From assembly GCA_045804965.1 (NCBI GenBank), contig JBJMMD010000025.1, positions 186,001-250,000 of the forward strand: DNA of 64,000 nt. Direction: 5' to 3'. Below, piece by piece: positions 17,768 to 26,054 of this stretch. This DNA comes from CAVTUU01 sp045804965 (GTDB lineage: Bacteria > Chloroflexota > Chloroflexia > Thermomicrobiales > UBA6265). A model generated the notes under the pieces. It saw nothing but the letters and a program-made list of their open reading frames with translations. It was not told the origin of the DNA and did not search any database. The stretch's first letter is position 1; each line of letters opens with the position of its first letter. The position numbers and the translations under genes were made by a program.

Positions 17768-18145
17768 CGGCTCTCCCGAGTTGTCGACAACACTGGGAAC
17801 GCGCGAGGCAAACTCCTGACAAGTGCGCGCCCCATCAATCGCCGTGGCCACTGCGCGGCATTTTCTTGATCGAGTGCTTGCCGCATCTGCAGAACCTTCA
17901 GTTTCCGTCGGCACGCCCGATCCTCCGGAAGGGTTCATCGTTCGAATCCTCGCTTGGCTGCGCTGTTGGCGGTCATCAGGGCAGCCTTGACGGGAGCGTC
18001 GACCACCTTGCCCCTCGCGCCGCCCGTCGAAAGCGGCGTCACCGTGCCTCAGGGCGGACCCCGCCTCTGCCCGGTACGACGGCTACGTGACTCCGCCGGG
18101 GTCGCCGTATCAACGTCGCCTTCGCCGCGCGCTGTGAGCTGTGGG
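17768..18145. other. Intergenic stretch, no clear gene
   Basis: No convincing gene is seen. GTTCGAATCC occurs at 17940-17949, the same 10 bases as in the tRNA T-arm at 20,566-20,575, but the flanks do not form a T-stem. Confidence 0.35.
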
Positions 18146-18853
18146 TCAGGCGGCGCGGTCCAGGTCGGCGAGCGTGCGCCCGGCGGCGAGATCGGAGGGC
18201 AGATCGGGCCGCCGCATGCCGTCGCAGCCCTTTGCCGTGACCCGTCCCCGCCAATACGCGGCGCCATGCCGCGCGATCGTGACACGGGCGCCGGCGTCGC
18301 CGATAGCGCGCATGTGGGCGAGGCCGTGCGTCCGCACCGTGCCGACGCCTCCGTAGCTGGCGATCTTTCGGCAGTGCGCAGTGCGGTCGAACGGGATCGG
18401 GGCAGTTGGGGGAGTCGCTTCCCCCGTGCGCTGTTCCGTCGCGCCGCAGTTGACAAAGCAGCGCAAGGCGAAGTCGAATTGCGGCGTGCAATCCGGGTAG
18501 AATCCCTCGATCGTCTCGCCGGGAAACCATACGGATGGCTTGACCACGCGCCCGGCATCGCGGCACGTCGCACACCGGAAGAGTGGGATCACCACAGCGA
18601 CGGCGGGAGCCGCCGGGGTAGGCGGCGCCGGCTGCCCATCGCCGCCGTCGAGTTTGCTGGCGAGGATTGTCCCGTACCCCGCACAGCACGGGCACGGCAG
18701 GTCGATCCAGCCGAGGCCGGGACTGTAGTCGGTGATCGATGTGCGCCCGTGGCACTCCGGGCATGTGATCGCTGCCGCTGCCACGTCGTCGAGGATGTCT
18801 GCCACCCCATCCAGCCAATCCCCGTCGATGATCTCGATGCCCGTGTATGTCAT
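18146..18853 (-). CDS. Unknown zinc-ribbon protein
   Basis: The ATG at 18853 has GGAGGGAG upstream, giving 235 residues. Several CxxC pairs are present: CPECHG, CPCCAG and CATCRD, spaced like DnaJ-type or double zinc ribbons. The centre has a Pro/Ala-rich linker (PAPPTPAAPAVAV). The C-terminal half contains further Cys (CTPQFDFALRCFVNC) and an Ala/Gly-rich end. No enzyme motif is seen. It has its own minus-strand promoter and is divergent from the XRE regulator, which may control both. Confidence 0.6.
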   Translation of the reverse strand: MTYTGIEIIDGDWLDGVADILDDVAAAAITCPECHGRTSITDYSPGLGWIDLPCPCCAGYGTILASKLDGGDGQPAPPTPAAPAVAVVIPLFRCATCRDAGRVVKPSVWFPGETIEGFYPDCTPQFDFALRCFVNCGATEQRTGEATPPTAPIPFDRTAHCRKIASYGGVGTVRTHGLAHMRAIGDAGARVTIARHGAAYWRGRVTAKGCDGMRRPDLPSDLAAGRTLADLDRAA

Positions 18854-18887
18854 GGTCGTGTCTCCCTCCGTGTGACCTACCGAATCC

Positions 18888-18916
18888 ATAGTAGCAAACA
18901 AATAACGAACTGTTAA
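18888..18916 (-). promoter_or_regulatory. Sigma-70-type promoter of the zinc-ribbon gene
   Basis: On the minus strand TTAACA (18916-18911), a 17-bp spacer and TACTAT (18893-18888) form a near-consensus promoter about 35 bp ahead of the gene at 18853. Confidence 0.6.
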
Positions 18917-18943
18917 TAAGCTACAAATATCAGTATATAAGTA

Positions 18944-18972
18944 TTCGCAAACACGTATTCGTATGCTATACT
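18944..18972 (+). promoter_or_regulatory. Sigma-70-type promoter of the XRE gene
   Basis: TTCGCA (18944-18949), 17 bp, then TATACT (18967-18972) lie 24 bp before the GTG of the XRE gene. CAGTATA (18931-18937) and TATACTG (18967-18973) form an inverted repeat across the promoter, a possible operator. Confidence 0.5.
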
Positions 18973-18996
18973 GGCGTTGAGAGGAGGTGAGGACCC

Positions 18997-19209
18997 GTGA
19001 AGACTATCCGCGTGTTGCGGCAGGAACGCGGGTGGACGCAGCTGGCGTTCGCCAACCGGCTCGGCGTGACGCCGGCGACCGTATTCAACTGGGAGCGCGG
19101 CAAGTACGAGCCGAAGGCGTCGCAGTTGCGGGCGATGGCGCATGCCTTTGGCGTGAGCATGGACGAGATCGATTTCGGGGGAAGCCCGAGGGGAAAACTA
19201 GCGGCCTGA
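18997..19209 (+). CDS. XRE-family HTH regulator
   Basis: This 70-residue protein is almost entirely an HTH_3 domain: IRVLRQERGWTQLAFANRLGVTPATVFNWERGKYEPKASQLRAMAHAFGVSMDEI spans the fold (residues about 4-58). The GTG start has GAGGAGG upstream. It lies 82 bp before the integrase and faces the zinc-ribbon gene across an unusually AT-rich stretch with two divergent promoters. This resembles a lysogeny-type control region; it probably represses its own and neighbouring promoters. Confidence 0.85.
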   Translation: MKTIRVLRQERGWTQLAFANRLGVTPATVFNWERGKYEPKASQLRAMAHAFGVSMDEIDFGGSPRGKLAA

Positions 19210-19291
19210 ACGAGCCAGGCCGCTAGCCGGAAGCGCCTCGCTGCCGGTAGGCGGCAGGGAGACCACACGAGCGTAGCACGGAGGAATATCG

Positions 19292-20488
19292 ATGCGCGGG
19301 CACATCACCAAACGCGGCGAATCCTGGACAGCCATTGTCGATCTGCCGCCCGATCCGGCGACCGGCAAGCGCCGACGCAAACGGATCACGGCGAGGACGA
19401 AGCGCGAGGTCGAATTGCAGGTCGCGGAACTCATCAACAAGTCGAGGAACGGCGGATTCACCGACGCCGGTAAACTCACTGTCCGCGAATTCCTCGACTG
19501 CTGGCTCGACGCGACGGCGCCGACGTTGCGGTCTGTCACCGTCCGCCGCTACCGCGACCTCGTGCGCCTGCACATCGTCGGCGTGATCGGCAACACGAAA
19601 CTCGGCAAACTGACGGCCGCTGACGTCCAACGTCTCTACACCAACCGCCTGCAAGAGCCCGCGCGCCGTCGGAGGCGCGGCGAGACCAAAGACACGCCAA
19701 AAAAGCCCCTCTCGCCAACGACAGTCCGCTACATCCATGCGGTGCTGCATCACGCGCTCGACGACGCCGTGAAGTGGGGGCTCCTCATCCGCAACGTCGC
19801 CGATGCCGTAGAACCGCCCAAAGAGGCACGGACGGAGATGAAAGTTTGGAACGCTGAGCAAGTCGGACGCGTACTGCGGACCGCCGCAGACGATCACCTG
19901 GAAGCCCTGTGGCGGCTCGCGATCTCGACGGGGATGCGGCGCGGCGAACTGCTGGCGCTTAAGTGGAGCGACCTCGACCTCGACGGCGGCGGGCTGTCGG
20001 TTCAACGGTCGCTCGGTCGCGGCGAGACCGCCCGTCTCGAAGAAGGCGAGCCAAAGTCGCAATCAGGCCGCCGCCGGATCGCGCTCTCGCGGTCCGTGGT
20101 GGAGAGCCTGAAGCGGCACCGTGTCCGCCAGTTGGAACATCGGATCGCTGCCGACGTGGCATACCAGGATCGCGGCTATGTCTTCGCCAACGAGACTGGC
20201 GGCCACCTGCACCCGAACGTGCTCTATCGTCGCTTCGACGCGCTCATCGACCGCGCCGACGTGCCCACGATCCGGTTCCACGACCTCCGCCACACAAGCG
20301 CCACGCTCTTGCTGGCCGAAGGCGTGCACGGCAAGATTGTTCAGGAACGCCTCGGCCACGCCAACATCGCCATGACACTCGACCTCTACAGCCATGTCAC
20401 GGCGGACATGCAGGGCCACGCGGCCGACGCGATCGACGCCGTGATCGACGCTGCGACGAGCGACGCCGAAGCCGAACGGACCGCCTGA
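19292..20488 (+). CDS. Tyrosine recombinase / site-specific integrase
   Basis: This 398-residue integrase has the AP2-like arm-binding start (MRGHITKRGESWTAIVDLPPD), a SAM-like core-binding domain (TVREFLDCWLD), and the catalytic domain. Catalytic residues are visible: Arg near 215 in TGMRRGELLAL, HDLRH near 330-334, LGHAN near 354-358 and Tyr near 366 in LDLYSHV. It catalyses insertion and excision of the element by strand exchange at att sites. The gene ends 73 bp before a tRNA 3' fragment, the likely attachment site. Family length is normal and no defect is visible. Confidence 0.92.
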   Translation: MRGHITKRGESWTAIVDLPPDPATGKRRRKRITARTKREVELQVAELINKSRNGGFTDAGKLTVREFLDCWLDATAPTLRSVTVRRYRDLVRLHIVGVIGNTKLGKLTAADVQRLYTNRLQEPARRRRRGETKDTPKKPLSPTTVRYIHAVLHHALDDAVKWGLLIRNVADAVEPPKEARTEMKVWNAEQVGRVLRTAADDHLEALWRLAISTGMRRGELLALKWSDLDLDGGGLSVQRSLGRGETARLEEGEPKSQSGRRRIALSRSVVESLKRHRVRQLEHRIAADVAYQDRGYVFANETGGHLHPNVLYRRFDALIDRADVPTIRFHDLRHTSATLLLAEGVHGKIVQERLGHANIAMTLDLYSHVTADMQGHAADAIDAVIDAATSDAEAERTA

Positions 20489-20561
20489 AGGCGGCACCAT
20501 TTTGGCACCACTTGTCTGATGAGAGGGCAAAAAACCGCGCCACGACGGGCGATTTGCGAAG

Positions 20562-20589
20562 GGGGGTTCGAATCCCCTATGCGCTACCA
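20562..20589 (+). other. tRNA 3' fragment: likely attR
   Basis: These 28 nt form a tRNA T-arm (GGGGG, loop TTCGAAT, CCCCT), the 3' acceptor strand ATGCGCT, discriminator A and CCA. The 5' part of a tRNA is absent. It lies just downstream of the integrase and is followed by a terminator, as expected of the original chromosomal tRNA end left behind by an integrated element. The matching intact tRNA should begin AGCGCAT; I did not find it in the window. Confidence 0.7.
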
Positions 20590-20600
20590 ACAACATCGAA

Positions 20601-20629
20601 ACCCGCGCTCATGCGCGGGTTTTTATTTT
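20601..20629 (+). terminator. Rho-independent terminator after the tRNA end
   Basis: ACCCGCGC, loop TCAT, GCGCGGGT, then TTTTATTTT. It is most likely the terminator of the tRNA gene used for integration. Confidence 0.8.
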
Positions 20630-20674
20630 CCGAAATCGTGACCGCGTGAATTTGCAATTGAAAAGCTTCAACCG

Positions 20675-21976
20675 TTACGTGCCGGCGATTGCTATGCCGG
20701 TACTTCTCGCTTGCGTGAGCGCGTCGTACGCGAGCATCAGCAAGAGCAAAATGAGCACCCCGCTCGTTGTCAGTCCCACGAGTGATAAGTCGCCGCGGGT
20801 GAAAGCTGAGATTGCCCCAAGGATCGGGGCGGCGACCACAGCGCCGGCTAACAATCGACAAGCGCTGGGCGGGGCGCTTTTGCGCGCGAGGACAAGACCG
20901 CCGGGCACCAGGAGAAGAGCCGCGCCGTGCGGTTGGCTGTGATACGCGACAAGGAGTGTGGCGGCGAACGTCGCGGTCATTTGAGTCGCGAATCGTGGAT
21001 CGGACGGTTTCCACTCGCCGCGCCAAATCAGAGGTAAGAGAGCCAACGTTAAAAGCGATAGTGTTGCGACAAGCAAGAGACTCTCTTTAGTCGCGAGGCG
21101 GGGGAAGAAGGTCAAGGCAAGTTCTCGCCAGCCGATCATCCCGTTGGGGTCGATACCGGTATTGCCGGTGAAGGTCGGGTAGGACGTCAGCAACATTCGC
21201 CCGTAGGCAACGACACCGCTTATTCCGCCAACCGCGATGGAACCGATAAGAACAGCTCCCGCGCCACTCGCGAAACCTAGGGCGGCGACGGTGCGTCGCT
21301 TGAAGAGATAGACCAGCACGAGACAAATTGCATATTGCGGTTTGAGGATGAGCAAACCCGTCCAAACGCCGGCCCGAAACTCGCGACCATGCTCAAAATC
21401 GGTCATCGCGAAAAAGACGCAGACGAGCAACAGCACGACGACCTGGCCCGCGAAGAGCGCCAACATGAGCGGAAACGAGCCAACGAAGAAGAGCGTGACT
21501 AACCACGGAGACGCGGTGTCGAACTCACCCGCGAGCCGACGTGCGACAAATGCGGCGAGCAGCAGGTTGAACGCAGTCCACAAGAGGAACCCTACTGGCG
21601 GAGCTGGCTCGGTAAATACGTCGAACAGCTTCATGAAGATCGGTGGATACGGAGCGGGACCGACGCGAACTCCGGCACTGCCAGGACGGGCATATTGGAA
21701 AAGCGGTTGCATATAAGAGGCGATATCTGGGAGGCGATAGGCCGCCGCCGGCTTCCGGGAGTCAAAGGCGCGGGCCGCGCCCCAGAACCGCGCCCAATCA
21801 CCGCCGACGTCGACGAAGAGTCCTCTCACCAACCACTCATGAACGACGGCGACGAACCAGAACCCGAGATTGAGCACGATTGCGAGCTTGAACCAGACCT
21901 CGTTTCGCGCATCGCCGGGAACGCGATCGTTCTCAAACCATGGTTGTGGAGAAGGGCGGAAAGTCGGGGTTATCAC
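20675..21976 (-). CDS. GT87-like membrane glycosyltransferase (DUF2029)
   Basis: The protein (433 residues from a GTG at 21976; an upstream ATG at 22111 is possible) has about ten hydrophobic helices. The first loop contains GGDWARFWGAARAF, in the position where GT87 enzymes have their conserved acidic residue. YPPIFMKLF follows and LKPQYAICL appears mid-protein; both are family hallmarks. GT87 enzymes transfer sugars from polyprenyl-phosphate carriers to glycolipids in the membrane. It lies just beyond the attR and begins the lower-GC backbone. Confidence 0.75.
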   Translation of the reverse strand: MITPTFRPSPQPWFENDRVPGDARNEVWFKLAIVLNLGFWFVAVVHEWLVRGLFVDVGGDWARFWGAARAFDSRKPAAAYRLPDIASYMQPLFQYARPGSAGVRVGPAPYPPIFMKLFDVFTEPAPPVGFLLWTAFNLLLAAFVARRLAGEFDTASPWLVTLFFVGSFPLMLALFAGQVVVLLLVCVFFAMTDFEHGREFRAGVWTGLLILKPQYAICLVLVYLFKRRTVAALGFASGAGAVLIGSIAVGGISGVVAYGRMLLTSYPTFTGNTGIDPNGMIGWRELALTFFPRLATKESLLLVATLSLLTLALLPLIWRGEWKPSDPRFATQMTATFAATLLVAYHSQPHGAALLLVPGGLVLARKSAPPSACRLLAGAVVAAPILGAISAFTRGDLSLVGLTTSGVLILLLLMLAYDALTQARSTGIAIAGT

Positions 21977-22246
21977 GGCGTGGTGAATTCGTACACTTTC
22001 CAGTGGGGCACCCTCCGCTGGTCGTGAATCTCTGCTACTACGATGCGGCTGTATGACTAATTTTGGATGAAGTCGGGATTGAATCGACCCCAAATTCCAT
22101 CCGACCTGCATGTTTACGGCAGATAACGTGCCATGCTTTCAATGGCATCTTGGCGCACCTGGCATGGAAACATATGTGAGGAACTGTTATTTGACTGTGG
22201 TTCCTTTGTTTTCCCGCTGATCGAGCAAGACGGAAGAGCGTAACTT

Positions 22247-22834
22247 GTGCGACAAATCAGCGAAGCCGTAATGGGTGCGGTCTTTCTTCGCGGGGAGCTT
22301 GGATCGCCCCGCTATGGACCTGTGATCCTCAACCTCGTTCGTCGTGCGGGATTGAATACACGCATCATCGATGAGCCCGATGTTGCGAGTGCCGCCGAAA
22401 ACGACACTCGTCGTACCATCCTCGCTTCGTATCGTGGGTTCGGACGGAACGCGAATGTGTTCACGGGTTTTCCAGAAGACGTGTCATGGTTTCGGGCGAT
22501 GGCGACGCCGGAAGACCTCTTTCACACTTTGTATATCGACTATGACTACTAGGTTGAGCTTTCGGGCGGATCGCGGCTTGTTATGGACGCGGCCGCGCGG
22601 ATCAAGCGCGGGATCGAGGTTTTTGGAGTCGGCAATGGCGGAATTTGGCATGTTGCCAGCTTGGTCTCGGCCGGCGCGTCGTTGCCGGAGCCGATCCTGG
22701 TCGCGAATGACGAGCGATCGCCGCTGATCGTTCTCGAAGGTCACACGCGACTGACAGCGTATTTACTTCGACCGGAATACTTGCCGCCAGAGCTGCCAGT
22801 CGTGGTTGGCTACTCTCCAATAATGAACAAATAG
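22247..22834 (+). pseudogene. Unknown protein gene interrupted by in-frame TAG
   Basis: The frame from GTG 22247 (GGAAGAG upstream) runs to a TAG at 22550-22552 after LYIDYDY. It continues without shift as VELSGGSRLVMDAAARIKRG to 22834. Together they make one protein of about 195 residues with a plausible globular sequence and LEGHTRLTAYLL near the end, a ParB-like 'EGHTR' motif. Trp is the most natural residue before VELSGGSR, so TGG to TAG is inferred. An ATG at 22583 could restart the second half, but it has no good ribosome site. The function is unknown. Confidence 0.7.
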
Positions 22835-22841
22835 ACCCGGA

Positions 22842-23255
22842 CTAGACTTGTTGCAAGTGGGTTGTCTTGAAGGATTCAGGGTACTTGAGGCCATAACCGA
22901 GCACGTGATCAACGAGGATGTGGACTGCCCAGACCAGCCCGAGTGAAAAAACGACGGTGCTCCATTCCCAACCGATAAGACAAAGCAAGGCAGGCCATAC
23001 AAACGTGTGCGCCAGGTTATATCCGACCGCGCCGGCTTCCGTGCCCTTTACATAACCGAGCATGCTCAAGTCGGGTGCGAGGACGAGAAGAAACAACCAC
23101 CAGGTGCCGCCACGTGCGGCATAGAGCGCGAGCACGGCGATGACGACCACCGCTGGCTCAATGCGCAGGAGCCAACGCGGCGAGGTCAGTTTTTCGAGGA
23201 ATAAAGCTGTTCCGCCCGTAACTTGACCGTGTGATCGATCCGGTGCTGCTTCCAA
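22842..23255 (-). CDS. DUF4260 membrane protein
   Basis: The 137-residue protein has about four membrane helices. It contains LGYVKGTEAGAVGYNLAHTFVWPALL and a C-terminal HILVDHVLGYGLKYPESFKTTHL, the signature of DUF4260. The His and Asp residues in these motifs are the conserved ones of the family. The biochemical role is unknown. It ends 7 bp from the end of the interrupted gene, convergently. Confidence 0.85.
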   Translation of the reverse strand: MEAAPDRSHGQVTGGTALFLEKLTSPRWLLRIEPAVVVIAVLALYAARGGTWWLFLLVLAPDLSMLGYVKGTEAGAVGYNLAHTFVWPALLCLIGWEWSTVVFSLGLVWAVHILVDHVLGYGLKYPESFKTTHLQQV

Positions 23256-23309
23256 TTCAATTCCTTGTGAGGTCGACGGCAGAAAGGTGATGAAAGCGTA
23301 AAGGACGTG

Positions 23310-23600
23310 GGCCGTCTCGTCCTGCCGCGCCGCAATTCGTCACGCCGCGCCTTCGTGGTCATCTCGAGCGAAGCCGAGGCGTTTTGTTCTGTTGAAGACG
23401 GTCTTGGGCAGGCACAGATTCTTCGACTTCGCTCAGAGTGACGAGGAGGAGCGCTCGGCATGACGAGAGGGGGAGCGCTTAGCATGACGGGAAGGTCGCG
23501 TTCAGCAGGACGGGGTTGGGGACGCTCAAGACAACGGGATGGTTGCCTGGGCTGCACCGGTGCTAGAAGTGGCGCGAGGCGGTCGCTTCCGACCGCCATG
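23310..23600. repeat. Intergenic repeat-like region
   Basis: No gene is seen between 23,256 and 24,022. This part contains near-duplicates (AGCGCTCGGCATGACGAG and AGCGCTTAGCATGACGGG), a CTTCGACTTCGCTCAGAGTG string and a GGCGGTCGCTTCCGACCGCC hairpin, all typical of dispersed intergenic repeats. Copies elsewhere in the genome cannot be tested here. Confidence 0.45.
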
Positions 23601-23915
23601 CCACCTTCGTCCGCGTAAAACTACAATGAGAGGTGAGTTGTGTATGAGGTCGAATTGCCAGAGGTCAAGGACTGATGACGAACTTGTAGGTGATTCGGAC
23701 GAAGGCGGCAACGGCAACTGAAAAAGAAACTGTCCCGACGAACCTACTAGGCCCAACCCTCCTCATGTCGCCCCGCGCCGTCGCACGTCGCCCCGCAACG
23801 CGTGCGCTTTTGCTGACCGACCCGAAAGTCAACTCGGTCCCGGACTAGGCCCCGCAGCCTCGCCCGCCGTTGTTGGTTCCGGTGATTTGTGATCGGGAGC
23901 TGTGGGCTCCTCGGG

Positions 23916-23942
23916 ACTGTACGAACACTCTAAACGTACAGT
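23916..23942. promoter_or_regulatory. 8-bp inverted repeat, possible operator
   Basis: ACTGTACG (23916-23923) and CGTACAGT (23935-23942) flank 11 AT-rich bases. A related palindrome TGTACGTACA lies at 51,929-51,938 upstream of the binding-protein gene. This is symmetric enough for a dimeric regulator site, but no adjacent start is obvious. Confidence 0.4.
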
Positions 23943-24022
23943 GACCGCTTGTCAAGGGGTTTGCCGGGCAATTCGCGGGCAATTCCTGGGATCCTCACTG
24001 ACGTTTGTGATGCCAGTTACAA

Positions 24023-24388
24023 TCATCCTTGTGGAAGGTCGGCAGACTCTGTAGTTTCCGCTACCGCTGCTAACGCGGAACGAAGCTGATCGATCGACGT
24101 GATAACGCCCCGTATCGTGCGCTGCCGGGTCGTGCGCTCGGTCATAGTCAATTTGACCTCGTCGACGAAGACCGGCTTCGCGGCCTCGTCGACGAGGACT
24201 TCGGTGCGACGGATCTGCAAGCGGCCGCCGGCGTCGATGTTGAGCACGGTGGCGCGGTCGCCCGCGTCTCGGCGGGCGCTCAAACTGCCGCCGCCCTCGG
24301 GCGTTGTCTCGGAGCTGAGGATCTCAAAGCCGTGCTCTTCGAGGACAGTCTTGATCGACTGTGCATCCAGGAGCCAGCGAGAGGTCAT
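24023..24388 (-). CDS. Unknown protein coupled to the phospholipase-D-like gene
   Basis: The 121-residue product has an alpha/beta pattern (SIKTVLEEHGFEILSSE, RATVLNIDAGGRLQIRRTEVLVDE) and no membrane segment or known motif. Its ATG overlaps the stop of the upstream gene (24385-24388), so it is translated with it and may act with it. I do not recognise a family. Confidence 0.6.
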   Translation of the reverse strand: MTSRWLLDAQSIKTVLEEHGFEILSSETTPEGGGSLSARRDAGDRATVLNIDAGGRLQIRRTEVLVDEAAKPVFVDEVKLTMTERTTRQRTIRGVITSIDQLRSALAAVAETTESADLPQG

Positions 24389-25452
24389 GACATCACCTTC
24401 GCCCCGCGGAAGTCATCGTTGTAGACCTGCTTGATCCGGGCGATGACGGTGGGTTCGCTTGTTATCACGCCTAATTCTCGGTTTTGGTCGAGCGAGGTCG
24501 CTGTAAAGTTTTCGGAGCCGACGAAGGCGCGTTTACCGTCAGCCAACACCATTTTGGCGTGAATATACAAATGCTGTTCGATCCGCACCTGAACTCCTGC
24601 GTCTGTCAACTTCTGACGTTCCGCGTCGCCGTCGGCGCTGTCATCGGTCATGATCAGGCGGATGGCGACGCCGCGGCGTCGCGCCGCGATGAGCGCGTCC
24701 ATGATCTCGCGGTCGCGCATGACTTCGGCGTAGATGTCGAGACTTCCGGTCGCGCCATTGATGAGATCGAGTAGCTTGGCTCGACTATTCGTTGGGCTGA
24801 CGACGAGCGGTCCAGGATCGGGTTCTTCCGTCCGGGCCCAATCTGCCTCGAAGATTTGCGCCGCAGTCCGGACGGCGATCGGGTCGGTGGTGATGATGCC
24901 AAATTCGCGATTTCGCGTGAACGAGGACTTGGTCAAATTCAAGTTCATTACGAGCGCGACGTCGTTGTCGATGACGAACGTCTTGATATGGCTAAAGGTG
25001 AATACGGGACTGCTCCAGCGAATATTGATTCCCGCGCTGTCGAGCTCGTTGTAAATCTGGGGCTGGTCTCCATTGCCGCCGAACGGATGCGCTTCCAGCA
25101 GAACGCGGACATCGACGCCGCGGTTATTCGCGGCTTTGAGCGCGTCGATGATCTCGCGGTCGCTGAGTAAATAGATCTGCAATTTGATCGATATCTTGGC
25201 GCTGGCAAGTTCATCTAATATCGGGGCCCGCCCGTCGTCTGGTTCGATGAAGAGACCCGTCGCGCCTGGCTCGAGGGTGCTCGCGGGTGTTGTGGTCACC
25301 TGTGGGGCGACGTGCGTCTTCGTCGCTGACGGTTTCGGAAGGGCCGTGGCGGTCGGGGAGTTATCGTTACTTCCGGGCAGCACCAGCGCGATGACGATCA
25401 CGACCGCGAGGAAGAGTACCAGGGCAATGACGAGTCGCTGGATCCGGGTCAT
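24385..25452 (-). CDS. Phospholipase D / cardiolipin-synthase-like protein
   Basis: This 355-residue protein has an N-terminal membrane anchor (LVIALVLFLAVVIVIALVLP), a Pro/Thr-rich linker and two PLD domains. The catalytic HxK motifs are HIKTFVIDN and HAKMVLADG, each followed by an Asn-rich second half (MNLNLTKSS, SENFTATS). Two half-sites together form one active site that transfers or hydrolyses phosphodiesters, acting outside the membrane. HxK(x)4D is intact in both halves, with an Asp in each. Lipid or nucleic acid substrates cannot be separated. It heads a two-gene unit with 24023-24388. Confidence 0.88.
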   Translation of the reverse strand: MTRIQRLVIALVLFLAVVIVIALVLPGSNDNSPTATALPKPSATKTHVAPQVTTTPASTLEPGATGLFIEPDDGRAPILDELASAKISIKLQIYLLSDREIIDALKAANNRGVDVRVLLEAHPFGGNGDQPQIYNELDSAGINIRWSSPVFTFSHIKTFVIDNDVALVMNLNLTKSSFTRNREFGIITTDPIAVRTAAQIFEADWARTEEPDPGPLVVSPTNSRAKLLDLINGATGSLDIYAEVMRDREIMDALIAARRRGVAIRLIMTDDSADGDAERQKLTDAGVQVRIEQHLYIHAKMVLADGKRAFVGSENFTATSLDQNRELGVITSEPTVIARIKQVYNDDFRGAKVMS

Positions 25453-25482
25453 GGCAGCGCCGTTCCTCGAGGGGTTTGCGGG

Positions 25483-25944
25483 TTAAATTCCCTTGGACGC
25501 TCGCCATGCTTCAATCTGTTCGATGTGCTCGGGATAGTGGTCCCACGTGTCACCGCCGAGGCGGTCGCGAACGACAGTTTGTGCCTCGTTCAGCGTCGCC
25601 AGCAAGAGTTCATGGTCCGCTTGCAACGACTCCAACAGGTCGCGATGAGCGCGTTTGCGATCTTCTTCGGCAGCCTGAGCGTTCAACGCGTCAACATCGA
25701 TCGGCGCAATTGCCTCGCCGGTCTTCTCCATGCGGATCACTTGCGCGGCGTGGCGTTCCCAAAACGCGATGTGCCCAATGACGAGGTCAATTGACCAATC
25801 CCCGACAACACCTTGTTCCGCTGCCAAGTCCTCAGGAATGACCTCAAGCAGGCTGAGGAGTCGATTCCAACCAGGCTCGATCAGCTTCGTCGCTTCGTCC
25901 GCGCCGATGACCTTCCGTTTTGACGCCTCGACATTCGAATTCAT
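25483..25944 (-). CDS. DinB-superfamily protein
   Basis: The 153-residue protein has the DinB/maleylpyruvate-isomerase fold pattern. A first helix reads GWNRLLSLLEVIP. Then GDWSIDLVIGHIAFWERHAAQVI carries the first metal-binding His, followed by a long polar helix and HYPEHIEQIEAW with the last His residues. Members are small metal-dependent enzymes, often thiol transferases, of mostly unknown substrates. It lies between the PLD gene and the transhydrogenase operon, on the same strand. Confidence 0.82.
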   Translation of the reverse strand: MNSNVEASKRKVIGADEATKLIEPGWNRLLSLLEVIPEDLAAEQGVVGDWSIDLVIGHIAFWERHAAQVIRMEKTGEAIAPIDVDALNAQAAEEDRKRAHRDLLESLQADHELLLATLNEAQTVVRDRLGGDTWDHYPEHIEQIEAWRASKGI

Positions 25945-26006
25945 GCGCCGTTCACCTCATGGTCATGACATTCTGGAGAGCATCTTACGCCGGTTGCTCA
26001 ACGAAA

Positions 26007-26034
26007 CGCCGGACTCCGAAAGCGGAGTCCGGCG
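26007..26034 (-). terminator. Terminator of the transhydrogenase operon
   Basis: CGCCGGACTCCG, loop AAAG, CGGAGTCCGGCG: a perfect 12-bp stem located 20 bp past the stop of pntB, followed on the minus strand by TTTCGTT. Confidence 0.75.
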
Positions 26035-26054
26035 CGATCGAGCGTGGCTCGGGG

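Noticed and set aside
17930..17960. Possible second tRNA end at 17,940 (GTTCGAATCC)
   Set aside because: Only the T-loop core matches; flanks cannot form a T-stem or acceptor, and no CCA follows.
23310..23600. CRISPR array
   Set aside because: The near-repeats are irregularly spaced, with no constant repeat/spacer length and no cas genes.
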